Assembly (NCBI GenBank): GCA_003148945.1
Contig: QGGY01000007.1
Coordinates: 223,475-287,474 of the forward strand
Length of the DNA: 64,000 bases
Direction: 5' to 3'
Origin: Murimonas intestini
GTDB lineage: Bacteria; Bacillota; Clostridia; Lachnospirales; Lachnospiraceae
The position numbers were made by a program, and so were the translations under genes. This document shows, in pieces, positions 1-8,929 of the stretch; the stretch's first letter is position 1, and each line of letters opens with the position of its first letter. Below the pieces are notes generated by a model that was given only the letters and a program-made list of their open reading frames with translations, had not been told where the DNA came from and searched no databases.

Positions 1-420
1 CTATAACGGGCTGGACATATGGGGAAAAGGCAGTATCTCCAACAGCCAAGGCAATTTTCGGTAATGTGATTTTTACTTACAGTGATTCAGAGAAAGGAGC
101 CTATACAGATGCCGTTCCGACTGATGCAGGCACTTGGTATGTGAAGGCAGCTGTCGCAGGCACAGACAACTATACAGCGTTAGAAGCTACAAAGGAATTT
201 ACAATATCACAGGCAGCTAACGGCTGGACAGAGGACCTTGCTATGACAGGCTGGACATATGGGGAAAAGGCAGTATCTCCAACAGCTAAGGCAATTTTCG
301 GTGATGTGATTTTTACTTACAGTGATTCAGAAAAAGGAGTCTATACAGATACCGTTCCGATTGACGCAGGCACTTGGTATGTGAAGGCAGCTGTCACAGG
401 CACAGACAACTATGCTGGGG
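1..420 (+). repeat. Tandem 240-bp coding repeat
   Basis: The sequence from base 1 recurs from base 241 with few differences, giving an exact 240-bp period (80 codons). The first copy is cut by the window edge, so the array may be longer upstream. Such near-identical in-frame repeats change copy number easily by recombination. Confidence 0.9.
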
Positions 421-848
421 TAGAAACTACCCGTGCCTTTACGATCACTCCAAAGAATATAGACAATAACAGCCAGATTGTCATACCTTACATTAAGAGT
501 GATAAGGATGTAGAGAATCTTGTCATTAAGGATGGCGACAAGGAGCTGAAAAGGGGCACTGACTATGATGTTAATAAGAAGCAGGACGGCAGCAAAGTCA
601 CTGTCACGATCACATTTAAAGGGAATTATACAGGAACAGTTACAAGGACTTATACAGTAGAGAATAAAAAGCCGTCTGACAACACAGATACGCAGAAAGC
701 ATCCGACACCACGAAAAATGATAAGAACAGCGCTGTACAAACAGGTGACACCACAACTACCGGATTGTGGGCAATGCTAATGGCGTTATCCGCCGGAACG
801 GCCGCACTCCTAAAAAGCAGGAAACGCAAGAAAGAAACAGAAGAATAA
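3..848 (+). CDS. Sortase-anchored surface protein with Ig-like repeats (3' part only)
   Basis: The reading frame is open from base 3, so the gene begins before the window and only its C-terminal part is seen. It carries two copies of an 80-residue module (GWTYGEKAVSP...GTDNY) that look like small beta-sandwich or Ig-like surface repeats. A different module follows (about YIKSDKDVENL to YTVENKK), then a Ser/Thr/Asp-rich linker. The C-terminus has a sorting signal: VQTGD, a hydrophobic stretch (GLWAMLMALSAGTAALL) and a basic tail (KSRKRKK). Sortase would therefore fix it to the cell wall. VQTGD departs from strict LPXTG, though xTGD variants are common in Lachnospiraceae. The ligand cannot be told. 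The call as an anchored repeat protein is firm; the domain family is not. Confidence 0.85.
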   Translation: MTGWTYGEKAVSPTAKAIFGNVIFTYSDSEKGAYTDAVPTDAGTWYVKAAVAGTDNYTALEATKEFTISQAANGWTEDLAMTGWTYGEKAVSPTAKAIFGDVIFTYSDSEKGVYTDTVPIDAGTWYVKAAVTGTDNYAGVETTRAFTITPKNIDNNSQIVIPYIKSDKDVENLVIKDGDKELKRGTDYDVNKKQDGSKVTVTITFKGNYTGTVTRTYTVENKKPSDNTDTQKASDTTKNDKNSAVQTGDTTTTGLWAMLMALSAGTAALLKSRKRKKETEE

Positions 849-947
849 CAACAAGTCATAGGCTGTCTTAAAAAGGCAGCCTCATGGATCAATCAAAATG
901 GTTCAGGCTTTACTGCTCTTTTACTTAAACACAATAGAATAAAAACA

Positions 948-1006
948 AAGAATCACCAGAACCAGCAATTTACTGGATCTGGCGATTCTTAATTAAGGAG
1001 TTTTTT
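948..1006 (-). terminator. Intrinsic terminator between convergent genes
   Basis: A 13-bp stem (948-960 with 978-990, one G-T wobble) encloses a 17-base loop. On the minus strand the stem is followed by a T-rich run (TTGTTTTTA), which fits termination of the ArsR-type gene ending at 1041. On the plus strand it is followed by TTTTTT at 1001-1006, so it may also end the surface-protein transcript. Confidence 0.7.
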
Positions 1007-1040
1007 ACAGCCCCTGATATTTATCTCAAGACAGTTTCCA

Positions 1041-1961
1041 TCAATATTCAATATTAAGCACTATATCCTGATTGTAATCGCCGAAATTTTTTCCAAACAG
1101 GTTAAAACCGCCGATATATACCGCATCCGGCTTATTCCCAATGCGCACAGTGATATATGGGGCGCCGTCCAGATCCAGGTCTTCTGCACAAATCATCGAA
1201 ACCTGCTCACCATTTATAAATGTTCCCTTCTGCTGTATCTCCCAGGCAGTCTGCAGGCCATACTGGCTGGAACCATTCGCAACACACGGCGGAGTCAGCC
1301 GTCCTCTTCTCTTTCCGAAATCACCAGGACATGTAAAAGTCCCGCATTCTCTCCCGTTTATCCAGAGAGTAATGTCCGACTTCCAGTCTTCCCGATATCC
1401 CGGAGCTTCAGAACAGATCTCCATAGAAATTAAAATCTTCTTCGGCTTTTTCCCCTTGGGAACACCATTTGGAAACTCATATTCAACATAGCCGGAGGAC
1501 GTCCACAGCATCCCCGCCTTAAATCGCTGTGGCGTATAAAAGAAATATTCTACATCTTCATTTCCAATTGTACCATCCGTTGTGCACAAACCACAGGTAG
1601 GCGTAACCTCGCAGCGGCTGTAAGCCCCCACCGGCATCTCTACGCTGTATACCTCGTCTATATTGATATCCTTGCGTACCAGATCTATGATGGCATGGTC
1701 TACTTTACGTGTACAAAGCTTCTGGCCTCCTCTTGTTCCGGGCTGTTCCTCCATACGGATCAAGCCTGCCTGCTCCAGGATCTTCAGATGATAGGCTGTA
1801 CTTGAGGCAGGCAGGTTCATCTGCCTTGCTATCTCTCCGATAATCAGGCTCTTGTCATACAGCAGCTGCAAGATCTCCACACGCTCTGGAGAAGAGATCG
1901 CCTTTCCCAGACCACACAGCACCTCCATATTTTCAACATCATAATTCCCAAACTTTGCCAT
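1041..1961 (-). CDS. ArsR-type winged-helix transcriptional regulator
   Basis: The first 90 residues form an ArsR/HTH_5 winged helix: ISSPERVEILQLL, then the recognition part SSTAYHLKILEQAGLI. The remaining 210 residues are a separate domain rich in aromatic residues and Cys that is often fused to this HTH in Clostridia and Paenibacilli and probably senses a ligand. The ATG at 1961 is preferred because GAGGTGG stands just before it. A frame extension to a TTG at 2003 lacks a comparable site. The gene stands alone, so its target is unknown; nearby sugar genes are candidates by context only. The HTH call is confident, the ligand domain unidentified. Confidence 0.8.
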   Translation of the reverse strand: MAKFGNYDVENMEVLCGLGKAISSPERVEILQLLYDKSLIIGEIARQMNLPASSTAYHLKILEQAGLIRMEEQPGTRGGQKLCTRKVDHAIIDLVRKDINIDEVYSVEMPVGAYSRCEVTPTCGLCTTDGTIGNEDVEYFFYTPQRFKAGMLWTSSGYVEYEFPNGVPKGKKPKKILISMEICSEAPGYREDWKSDITLWINGRECGTFTCPGDFGKRRGRLTPPCVANGSSQYGLQTAWEIQQKGTFINGEQVSMICAEDLDLDGAPYITVRIGNKPDAVYIGGFNLFGKNFGDYNQDIVLNIEY

Positions 1962-2013
1962 ATCCACCTCTATGCTGTACACAGGCCCTCGCAGCGGCTG
2001 CAAGGGGCATCAT

Positions 2014-3306
2014 TTACAGCAAGTCCTTTATTTTTTTTGCAAGATAAAGCGGAAAATTAGTAATCGCTCCATTTTTCAAATATCCGCGCTTTGATAAACG
2101 AAGTGCATGGGCAGGTTCATGTTCGGCAATATAGCTTTTGAACGATGGTGCAGATTTATCTTCACCGCCCTTTACTTCCACTGGAATAATTTCCGTGCCG
2201 TACTGAATTACAAAATCAATCTCTCCTTTTTTGTCAGAGAAATAACGCGGTTCCACTTCAAACTGACCACGAAGCTGCTGTAAAACGTAATTTTCAGTCA
2301 GCGGCCCCTTAAACTGATAATCAGTCTTTAAGAGGATTGCACTATTATCAATACCGGCCATATGTTTGAGCAGGCCGGTATCAAAGACGAACAGCTTAAA
2401 GCAATCCAGCTTGTCAAAAGCGGAAAGCGGATGCTCCATCTTAGAGACATTGTACACACGGTTCAGCATACCGGCAGATACAAGCCATTCGATTGCTTCT
2501 TCAAAATCACGCGCCCTGCCGCCTTCACGGACAGCTCCATACATGAACTTCTCATTTGGTTTGGCAAGCTGTGTGGGGATGCTTCTGAAAACCATGAGGA
2601 TACGCCCGCTGTTGACCTTGCCATTATGCTTGGAGAAGTCATTTTCATAGACTTCAATCAGTTCTCTTTGAATGCGGGAAACTTTGGCCGGGTCTTTATA
2701 TTTTATCCAGGAAGTGACACACTCCGGCATACCGCCGATGATAAGATAATTGTTGTACGCTTCCAGCAGGCGATTGTGGAATATTTCCTCAATGTGCTGT
2801 TCTTTCGTAATACTTAAATAGTATGCATATAAGGCTGGGTCCGTCGCTTCCAAAAATTCGTCAAAGGTCAATGGGTAGAGGTCAAGAAGATTGACCATGC
2901 CAACCGGGTAAGATTTTGGCTGTGCAAGGAGTGTACCCAGAAAACTGCCCGCTGCAATCACATGGTATTCATTTGCTTTTTCCTTAAAATATTTTAGGGC
3001 ATTGAGAGCTGAGGGACATTCCTGAATCTCATCAAAGACAATCAGCGTTTTCCCCGGTTCAATTTTTTCTCCTGCAATCAGGGAAAGCAGTTCAACAATC
3101 CGTTGTGGGGTTTTATTCGTCTCAAAGATGGATTTCAGTTCCTGTTCTTCATCAAAGTTGAAATACACGAAGCTGTCATAATAGCTCGTTCCAAATTCTT
3201 TCATAATCCATGTTTTCCCAACCTGTCTGGCACCTTTTAGCACCATAGGTTTGCGGTCTTCACTGGATTTCCACTGTATTAAATCTTTAATAGCGTTGCG
3301 CTTCAA
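2014..3306 (-). CDS. AAA-type ATPase with C-terminal DUF4143/nuclease-like domain
   Basis: About 430 residues. Walker A is GARQVGKT (residues 25-32) and Walker B is LIVFDEIQE (near 90). The C-terminus has a PD-(D/E)XK-like pattern, GEIDFVIQ followed by IPVEVKGG, typical of the AAA_14 plus DUF4143 family. The cellular role of these proteins is poorly known; DNA-related or toxin-antitoxin-like roles have been suggested. The TTG at 3306 is chosen as start because GGGGGG lies six bases upstream and the protein then begins KRNAIKDLIQW, as in its family. The ATG at 3384 has no ribosome site. It is unrelated in function to the sugar genes nearby. Confidence 0.85.
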   Translation of the reverse strand: MKRNAIKDLIQWKSSEDRKPMVLKGARQVGKTWIMKEFGTSYYDSFVYFNFDEEQELKSIFETNKTPQRIVELLSLIAGEKIEPGKTLIVFDEIQECPSALNALKYFKEKANEYHVIAAGSFLGTLLAQPKSYPVGMVNLLDLYPLTFDEFLEATDPALYAYYLSITKEQHIEEIFHNRLLEAYNNYLIIGGMPECVTSWIKYKDPAKVSRIQRELIEVYENDFSKHNGKVNSGRILMVFRSIPTQLAKPNEKFMYGAVREGGRARDFEEAIEWLVSAGMLNRVYNVSKMEHPLSAFDKLDCFKLFVFDTGLLKHMAGIDNSAILLKTDYQFKGPLTENYVLQQLRGQFEVEPRYFSDKKGEIDFVIQYGTEIIPVEVKGGEDKSAPSFKSYIAEHEPAHALRLSKRGYLKNGAITNFPLYLAKKIKDLL

Positions 3307-3467
3307 GACAATCACCCCCCTTTCTATGTGTTCTTGTATAGTGTAACACGTTTTTCCCGTGGTTACAACTTTGTTTTTGTACATTTTTTCGATATATTTA
3401 TGCCTGATTTCACACGTTTTTCAGAAACACTATTTTGCTGATAACTTAATCCACAGACAACAAAAAG

Positions 3468-3513
3468 ACCACCCCTGGTCTTTGTTTTATGCAAAGAACA
3501 GGGGTGGTTTTTT
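3468..3513 (-). terminator. Terminator of the 13-gene sugar-acid operon
   Basis: A 10-bp perfect stem (3468-3477 with 3499-3508), extended by an inner CTTTG/CAAAG pairing, is flanked by T-runs on both strands (CTTTTTG on minus, TTTTTT on plus). It lies just beyond the last gene of the minus-strand operon and separates it from the ATPase gene. Confidence 0.85.
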
Positions 3514-3608
3514 GTTCCCATTTTAGATAAATAGATTGAATGAAAGGACTGAGAACCATGACTTCAAGCAGTAAGGGGGCAGAAAATTGGAAGCAATCTA
3601 TATCCCCT

Positions 3609-4400
3609 TCACTGCCTCTGCATTCTCCGCAGCAGCTCCCCTCCATCAGCCAGCACTGTGGTACCTGTCATAAAACTAAATGCATCGCTCACCATACACG
3701 CCACTATATCCCCGATGTCTTTTGGACTTCCGATTCTCCCCAGCGGTATGGATTCCAGCTTTGCATCCAGTATTTCCTGTTTTGAATAGATGGCTTCGTT
3801 AATTTTGGATAGTATGACTCCGGGTGCACAGCTGTTGACCCTTACCCCGTATGGGCCAAGGCTGGATGCCAGAGATCTTGTTATCCCCTCCAAAGCATAT
3901 TTAATACTGGAATACACCGCCAGATTCGGCATGGCGCTTATTCCATTGACTGATGAGATAATGACTATATTCCCACTTTTCTGTTCTTTCATGCGCTTTC
4001 CGGCTTCGATAACACCGTACAGGGTTCCTTTATAGTTGATATCCAGCAGCCTTTCCATCTCTTCATCTGTGGTATCAAGAAGCTCTGCCCGGACATTGAT
4101 GCCTGCATTTGCCACAAAGATATCCAGAGGATGCCCGCTTTTGTCATATTCCTGAAAGAAGCAGCGCACTGCGTCCGCATCGGATATATCTATAATTGCA
4201 GAGTCACAGCTTCCCCCCGCCTCTCTGATACATTCTTCTGTCTGGCGCAGGCCTTCCCGGTTTCTGCCCAGCAGTGTCACATGCGCCCCAAACCCGGCCA
4301 GTGAAACTGCGATCCCGCGTCCGATACCTGAACTGGCCCCAGTGACTGCAGCGTACCGCCCGGCCAGTGACAGTGCTTTTTCCATATACTCTCGATTCAC
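3609..4400 (-). CDS. Short-chain dehydrogenase/reductase
   Basis: A classical SDR: the nucleotide motif TGASSGIG lies at residues 20-27, NAG of the fourth strand is present, and the catalytic Ser-Tyr-Lys set appears as ISSVNG...YSSIKYAL. It probably oxidises or reduces a hydroxyl/keto group of a sugar acid with NAD(P). The start GTG at 4400 has AGGAGG seven bases upstream. The ATG at 4406 is only one base from that site and is less likely. It is the last gene of the operon, 36 bases after the second SDR. The substrate cannot be read from sequence; oxidation of a gluconate-like acid is an inference from the neighbours. Confidence 0.85.
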   Translation of the reverse strand: MNREYMEKALSLAGRYAAVTGASSGIGRGIAVSLAGFGAHVTLLGRNREGLRQTEECIREAGGSCDSAIIDISDADAVRCFFQEYDKSGHPLDIFVANAGINVRAELLDTTDEEMERLLDINYKGTLYGVIEAGKRMKEQKSGNIVIISSVNGISAMPNLAVYSSIKYALEGITRSLASSLGPYGVRVNSCAPGVILSKINEAIYSKQEILDAKLESIPLGRIGSPKDIGDIVACMVSDAFSFMTGTTVLADGGELLRRMQRQ

Positions 4401-4436
4401 ATCCATGCCTCCTTTGCATTATTGCGCATCATTCCT

Positions 4437-5237
4437 TTATGGCTGTTTCCCTATATATGCCAGGATGCCTCCATCCACGTACAGGATATGCCCGTTTACA
4501 AAATCTGAAGCTTCTGACGCCAGGAATACCGCAGGTCCCATCAGATCCTCAGGGGAACCCCAGCGGGCGGCAGGCGTCTTGGATATGATAAACTGGTCAA
4601 AGGGATGTCTGCTGCCGTCCGGCTGCTTTTCCCTGAGCGGCGCTGTCTGAGGTGTTGCAATATATCCCGGCCCGATTCCGTTGCACTGGATATTATATTC
4701 ACCGTATTCTGAACAGATATTCCTTGTCAGCATCTTCAGGCCGCCTTTTGCAGCCGCATAGGCTGACACTGTCTCCCTCCCCAGTTCGCTCATCATAGAA
4801 CAGATGTTGATGATTTTTCCATGTCCTCTCCTGATCATCCCCGGTATGACGGCCTTGGAAACTATAAATGGGGCATTTAAATCCACATCCACCACCTTTC
4901 GGAAGTCTTCTGCAGTCATCTCTGTCATCGGGATCCTTTTAATAATTCCTGCGTTATTTACCAGGATATCTATTTCTCCGACCTCTGCCTCAACTCTTTT
5001 TACAAAACTGTTTACAGCATCCTCGTCTGTGACATCACACACATATCCGCAGGCAGTTATCCCCTTTTCCCTGTATGAAGCCAGACCTTTCTCTACCAGT
5101 TCCCTGTTAATATCATTAAACACGATCTTTGCCCCTGCCGCTGCAAAAGCACAGGCAATTGCAAAGCCAATCCCATAGGAAGCGCCTGTCACAAGTGCTG
5201 TCTTCCCTTCCAGTGAAAACATATTTTTACTGTACAT
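4437..5237 (-). CDS. Gluconate 5-dehydrogenase-like SDR
   Basis: An SDR with TGASYGIG near residue 17, NNAG, and catalytic YAAAK. The C-terminal part (SRHPFDQFIISKTPAARWGSP, then NGHILYVDGG) matches the pattern of proteins annotated as gluconate 5-dehydrogenase, which interconvert D-gluconate and 5-keto-D-gluconate. The ATG at 5237 has GGGAG nine bases upstream; a TTG at 5243 is too close to it. It lies between a zinc dehydrogenase and another SDR in the operon, fitting an idonate/ketogluconate route. Family certain, substrate likely. Confidence 0.85.
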   Translation of the reverse strand: MYSKNMFSLEGKTALVTGASYGIGFAIACAFAAAGAKIVFNDINRELVEKGLASYREKGITACGYVCDVTDEDAVNSFVKRVEAEVGEIDILVNNAGIIKRIPMTEMTAEDFRKVVDVDLNAPFIVSKAVIPGMIRRGHGKIINICSMMSELGRETVSAYAAAKGGLKMLTRNICSEYGEYNIQCNGIGPGYIATPQTAPLREKQPDGSRHPFDQFIISKTPAARWGSPEDLMGPAVFLASEASDFVNGHILYVDGGILAYIGKQP

Positions 5238-5275
5238 TCCCAATTTCTCCCATTCTTTAACTGTTTTCCTTCCGC

Positions 5276-6289
5276 CTAAAAACTGATTATGGTTTTTACA
5301 GAAGCGCTGTCACCTTTCATCATTTCCTCAAAAGCATGCTGTATCTCTTCAATAGGATAGACAGCCGTTATTATTTCTTTTGGACGGATCTTTCCTTCCT
5401 TCATCCACTGCAGAACTTCCGGAAAACGCCCGCAGTTCATCCTTGAGCCCGCAAGAGTGAGTTCCTTTTTTGTTATGTATACAGGAGGGATCTCCATAGG
5501 CTTCCCGTCAAATGCGATAACTGCCACTCTGGCAAAGGGAGCCGCAAGTTCGACAGCTGACTGAGTAAGAGCGGACGCCCCTACAGCGTCAATGATCACA
5601 TCAGCGCCGCCCGGAAAGAAGCTCTCTGCCGCTTCTTTCAAGTCCTCTCTGCGTGTATTCACTGTCCTGTCCGCTCCAAAGGCCGCAGCCCTTTCCAGTT
5701 TCTTATCTTCTATATCGGATATGAGCACCGAAGCCCCCAGGCCTGCTGCCGCCTGCAGCACTGCCAGACCGATCGTTCCGGCCCCGATGATCACTGTCCT
5801 GTCACCCGCTTTCAGCTGTGTCCTCCACAGGATATTAGACGCCACAGAAAATGGTTCTGCCAATGCCGCCTCCTCAAAACTCAGATCTTCCGGAAATACA
5901 TACAGCCTTCTGGCATCCGCTATAATATAATCCTGAAACCCTCCATCCATCTGGACTCCAAAACACTTCACATCCTCACAGACATTCTCATGTCCTGACA
6001 CACAGGTCCTGCAGTGTCCGCAGGAAATGACAGGATCCATTACTACACGGTCACCCGGTTTTAACCCGGCTGCATCCTCCCCTGTCTCTACTACGATCCC
6101 GGCCAGTTCATGGCCCATGACCCGCGGCAGCTCTACGTCAGCCCGTCCTTCCCTGAATATATGGAAGTCAGTCCCGCAGATGCCCGCAGCCTTCACCTGC
6201 ACCACTGCCTGTCCCCTGGCAGGTTTTTTATTAAAAACCTCTTCTGTTACCTCTATTTTCTGTACCTCTGTCAGCTTTGCTACACGCAT
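5276..6289 (-). CDS. Zinc-dependent medium-chain dehydrogenase (idonate/gulonate type)
   Basis: A 337-residue MDR protein. Catalytic zinc ligands are in AAGICGTDFH and MGHELAG. Structural zinc cysteines sit in CGHCRTC...NVC near residues 90-105. The NAD site is IIGAGTIGLA. The overall pattern resembles RspB and L-gulonate/L-idonate 5-dehydrogenases, which oxidise a sugar acid at C5. With the adjacent gluconate 5-dehydrogenase-like SDR it could turn an L-idonate-type acid into D-gluconate through 5-ketogluconate (inference). GGAGAAG precedes the ATG. A related dehydrogenase lies at 25358-26371. Confidence 0.85.
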   Translation of the reverse strand: MRVAKLTEVQKIEVTEEVFNKKPARGQAVVQVKAAGICGTDFHIFREGRADVELPRVMGHELAGIVVETGEDAAGLKPGDRVVMDPVISCGHCRTCVSGHENVCEDVKCFGVQMDGGFQDYIIADARRLYVFPEDLSFEEAALAEPFSVASNILWRTQLKAGDRTVIIGAGTIGLAVLQAAAGLGASVLISDIEDKKLERAAAFGADRTVNTRREDLKEAAESFFPGGADVIIDAVGASALTQSAVELAAPFARVAVIAFDGKPMEIPPVYITKKELTLAGSRMNCGRFPEVLQWMKEGKIRPKEIITAVYPIEEIQHAFEEMMKGDSASVKTIISF

Positions 6290-6320
6290 AAAAATTCTTC
6301 TCCTTCCTTAATATGTATCC

Positions 6321-6758
6321 TCATATGGTGCTGACGGTCCCCTGCCGCACCACCCCCACGGTGAGAAGAATATTAGAAAAAGCTCTCTGGTCCGCACTCT
6401 CTATCACGACCCTCACTGAGCCAGAACGGCATGCTTCATAAAATTCATCTCTGGAATACTTTTTCAGCTCCACTTTTTCCAGTAAGTTCTTATAATCCAG
6501 AAAAACCTCCGGTTCTCCCTGCAGGTCCGGCGGACAGATGACTTCTGCTCCTTCTGCATTTATCAGATGCAGAAGTGCCTCCAGAACCTGAGAGGACGTG
6601 GGCAGCCCCGGGGAGAGATTCATATATATCCTCTCTGCCTGTGGATTTGTCTGGCTCTCCAGCGGGAAATTCCCGCTTCCTATCAATACTTTATCCCCGT
6701 GCCCGCATTTTGACAGCGCGGCTATTATTTCCGGATTCACACATCCTGTTTTCAGCAT
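6321..6758 (-). CDS. RbsD/FucU family sugar mutarotase
   Basis: A protein of about 145 residues. The N-terminus [32 protein letters not shown] is the hallmark of the RbsD/FucU fold, with the active-site His in CGHGD. These enzymes speed interchange of sugar anomers (ribose pyranose/furanose or fucose alpha/beta), feeding the right form to later enzymes. The ATG at 6758 has AAGGAG five bases upstream; a longer frame from 6773 would begin inside that site. RbsD and FucU cannot be told apart here. Its place in an operon without a kinase suggests it serves a free reducing sugar released by an intracellular glycosidase. Confidence 0.9.
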   Translation of the reverse strand: MLKTGCVNPEIIAALSKCGHGDKVLIGSGNFPLESQTNPQAERIYMNLSPGLPTSSQVLEALLHLINAEGAEVICPPDLQGEPEVFLDYKNLLEKVELKKYSRDEFYEACRSGSVRVVIESADQRAFSNILLTVGVVRQGTVSTI

Positions 6759-6769
6759 AATTTCTCCTT

Positions 6770-7918
6770 TCAACTCAAAACAAAAGTTTCTTCTTTTAAC
6801 CCTGTCAGGATTTCATATCCTCTTTCTGTTACAAGTACCTCATCTTCTATCCTGACGCCTCCCAGCCCCGGAACATACACTCCCGGCTCAATGGTTATCA
6901 CCATGTTTTCCTGAAGCCTTCCGCTCACATTTTCATCAATTGTCGGCCATTCATGGCTGGTAATCCCCACGCTGTGCCCCAGATGCGGGTTAAAATACTT
7001 TCCATACGGATGTCCGGCTGCAATATCAGCTGCTTTCTTTATCAGCTCCTGCATGGGCAGGTCCGGCCTCACCATTTTGATGCACTCCGACTCCATATAT
7101 CTCACCAGTTCATAAAGGCTTCTCTGCTCTTTCGTGCATTCTGAGATACAAAAGGTCCTCGTCCAGTCTGATGAATATCCCAGGTATTTTGCTCCGAAAT
7201 CCAGCAGTACAAGATCGCCTCTTTTTATCCTCTTATTTTCAGGAACCCTCGTTACCACCGCAGAGCGCTGGCCTGATATAAGTTTCATAGTAAAAGGCAC
7301 ACCATCGGATCCGTTCCTGCGCATATGGTACTCAATTTCTGCAGCTGCTTCCAGCTCTGTTATTCCAGCCCTTAAGAAAGTTTTGGCATACTCCATGGCA
7401 TCTGAAGCTATGGCCGCAGCCTGTTTTATTCTTCTTATTTCATCCTGTGATTTTATCAGACGAAGCTCTGCCATCTTTGGGCCTATGTCTTTTATCATCC
7501 GGGCCAGCGGACGCAGAGCCAGGTATGTGGGCAGGTCCGTCTGGTCATATACAATCCATAGAAGAGACATATCCTCCCTGCGCAAAAGCTCAGTTAATGT
7601 TTCCAGATAAGCTTCCTTTGTATTTTCATAAGGCACAGGTTCACCAAGACCTGAAAGCTCCTGTTCCTCTATCTGTCCCTGCCACTTACGGGGATACACA
7701 AACTTTTTAACGCCAGAAGCCAATATGACTGCAGTCATGCCAATCTGTTTCGGCCTTCTGGCTGTTGTATAAAAGCCTGTGAAATAAAAAATATCCGCCT
7801 CCCCGGTGAGCAGGACCGTCCCCTCCCATTTCTGTCCATCCAGGCCCAGCATACTGTAATCCCGCTGTCTGGCCTGACCCGAAACGTTGTAATCCCGCTC
7901 TTTTTCCTGCTCTTTCAC
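6770..7918 (-). CDS. M24 family metallopeptidase-like protein (Xaa-Pro aminopeptidase fold)
   Basis: Creatinase/aminopeptidase P fold: an N-terminal domain, then a pita-bread domain with all five metal ligands visible: LLDFGA, SSDWTRT, GHSVGI, TIEPG and RIEDE. By family it would cleave an X-Pro bond or a related C-N bond. A peptidase is odd in a sugar-acid operon, so the real substrate may be an amide or amino-acid conjugate of the sugar; this is speculation. A GTG at 7918 stands seven bases after GGGAG, while the ATG at 7924 is one base from it, so GTG is favoured. The end comes 11 bases before the RbsD/FucU gene start. Confidence 0.85.
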   Translation of the reverse strand: MKEQEKERDYNVSGQARQRDYSMLGLDGQKWEGTVLLTGEADIFYFTGFYTTARRPKQIGMTAVILASGVKKFVYPRKWQGQIEEQELSGLGEPVPYENTKEAYLETLTELLRREDMSLLWIVYDQTDLPTYLALRPLARMIKDIGPKMAELRLIKSQDEIRRIKQAAAIASDAMEYAKTFLRAGITELEAAAEIEYHMRRNGSDGVPFTMKLISGQRSAVVTRVPENKRIKRGDLVLLDFGAKYLGYSSDWTRTFCISECTKEQRSLYELVRYMESECIKMVRPDLPMQELIKKAADIAAGHPYGKYFNPHLGHSVGITSHEWPTIDENVSGRLQENMVITIEPGVYVPGLGGVRIEDEVLVTERGYEILTGLKEETFVLS

Positions 7919-7934
7919 GTCCATGCTCCCTTTC

Positions 7935-8837
7935 TCACTGTTTCTTTTGCTGCATTTTACTGTTCTTATCAAGCGAAGTTCCTTGGCGCACTGCCTCTAT
8001 ACACGCACAGTTATCCGCCTTAGCCAGTCCCATATCTGCTGCCTTATTTAAAATGCTTATCGCCTGGCAAAGCGCCGGCATGGAAAAGTTGCAGGACTTG
8101 CTCAGCCTTTCACATATCTTCAGATCCTTCAGGGCATACTCCACAGGAAATGCCGGTTCATAATCGCCGTCCCTGATGGCCTCATATTTACTCTCCAGAT
8201 AATAATTTCTGGCTCCTCCATATGAGACAGCCCTGGCAAAGTCATCTACACTAATCCCATTCAGCTGTGCCAGGGTAAGTGTTTCGTTTACCGCTGCCTG
8301 TATTTCATGGGACAGTGCATTCTGGCAGATTTTCATAATGATTCCTTTCCCATTTTCTCCCATACGGATTATATTTTCCCCCATATAGGACAGGACGGGA
8401 TAGATCCTGTCAAAAACATCCTCTGTACACCCGGCATATATTCCCAATTTTCCTGATATGGCCGCAGCTTTTGATTTCACTACGGGACAGTCCGCAAATC
8501 CGGCCCCTGTCCTTTCCTGTACAAGCCTGGCTATTTTAAGGGAAACGTCAGGGTCAATGGTACTCATATCGATCCCCGTCTTATCCCGGGTCAGCGCAGG
8601 AAGCATCTCTTCCCACACTGCCAGCGAATGCTCAGACCTGGGAACCATAGTGATGATGATATCACTGCTCTCTGCCACTGCCAGGCTGCTTTCACATGCT
8701 ATGGCCCCTGCTGCCTCAAGCTCCCGGACACGTTCCTCCTGTACATCATATACATAGACCTTATCCTGGTGTTTTTTCACAATATTGGCACACATAGCGC
8801 CGCCCATTGTACCCAGCCCCACAAACCCTATTTTCAT
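7935..8837 (-). CDS. 3-hydroxyisobutyrate dehydrogenase-family oxidoreductase
   Basis: A beta-hydroxyacid dehydrogenase. The NAD(P) motif GLGTMGGAM lies at the N-terminus, the substrate-binding region is DCPVVKSKAAAISGKLGIYAGC, and the catalytic lysine is in GKGIIMKICQNAL. Relatives include tartronate semialdehyde reductase and 3-hydroxyisobutyrate dehydrogenase. The canonical GG of the substrate loop (PVSGG) is replaced here by KSKAA, so the substrate may differ. AGGAGG stands nine bases before the ATG. The 37 bases around this start are repeated upstream (see the repeat at 8820-8929). Confidence 0.85.
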   Translation of the reverse strand: MKIGFVGLGTMGGAMCANIVKKHQDKVYVYDVQEERVRELEAAGAIACESSLAVAESSDIIITMVPRSEHSLAVWEEMLPALTRDKTGIDMSTIDPDVSLKIARLVQERTGAGFADCPVVKSKAAAISGKLGIYAGCTEDVFDRIYPVLSYMGENIIRMGENGKGIIMKICQNALSHEIQAAVNETLTLAQLNGISVDDFARAVSYGGARNYYLESKYEAIRDGDYEPAFPVEYALKDLKICERLSKSCNFSMPALCQAISILNKAADMGLAKADNCACIEAVRQGTSLDKNSKMQQKKQ

Positions 8838-8929
8838 ACTAAACTGCCTCCTGCCCTGCGATACCCTTTTTCATGCAGTACTTCCTCCTGCCCTGCGGCA
8901 CCCTTTTTCATTCAGTACTTCCTCCCGCC
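8820..8929 (-). repeat. Three tandem copies of a translation-start region
   Basis: Reading the minus strand, the unit (GGAGG, spacer, ATGAAAA) occurs three times with a 36-37 base period: 8929-8894, 8893-8857 and 8856-8820. The last copy is the true start of the hydroxyacid dehydrogenase at 8837. The first copy overlaps the stop of the aldo/keto reductase gene and opens a 25-codon mini-ORF ending in GTATGA across the dehydrogenase start. The second opens an 11-codon frame. Confidence 0.85.

Noticed and set aside
1-420. 240-bp direct repeat considered as a CRISPR or satellite array
   Set aside because: Repeats are long, abutting and in frame within a surface-protein gene; there are no spacers.
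3346-3422. ACACGTTTTTC occurring at about 3346 and 3412 upstream of the ATPase gene
   Set aside because: Two short T-rich matches in AT-rich DNA with no consistent spacing to a promoter; not distinguishable from chance.
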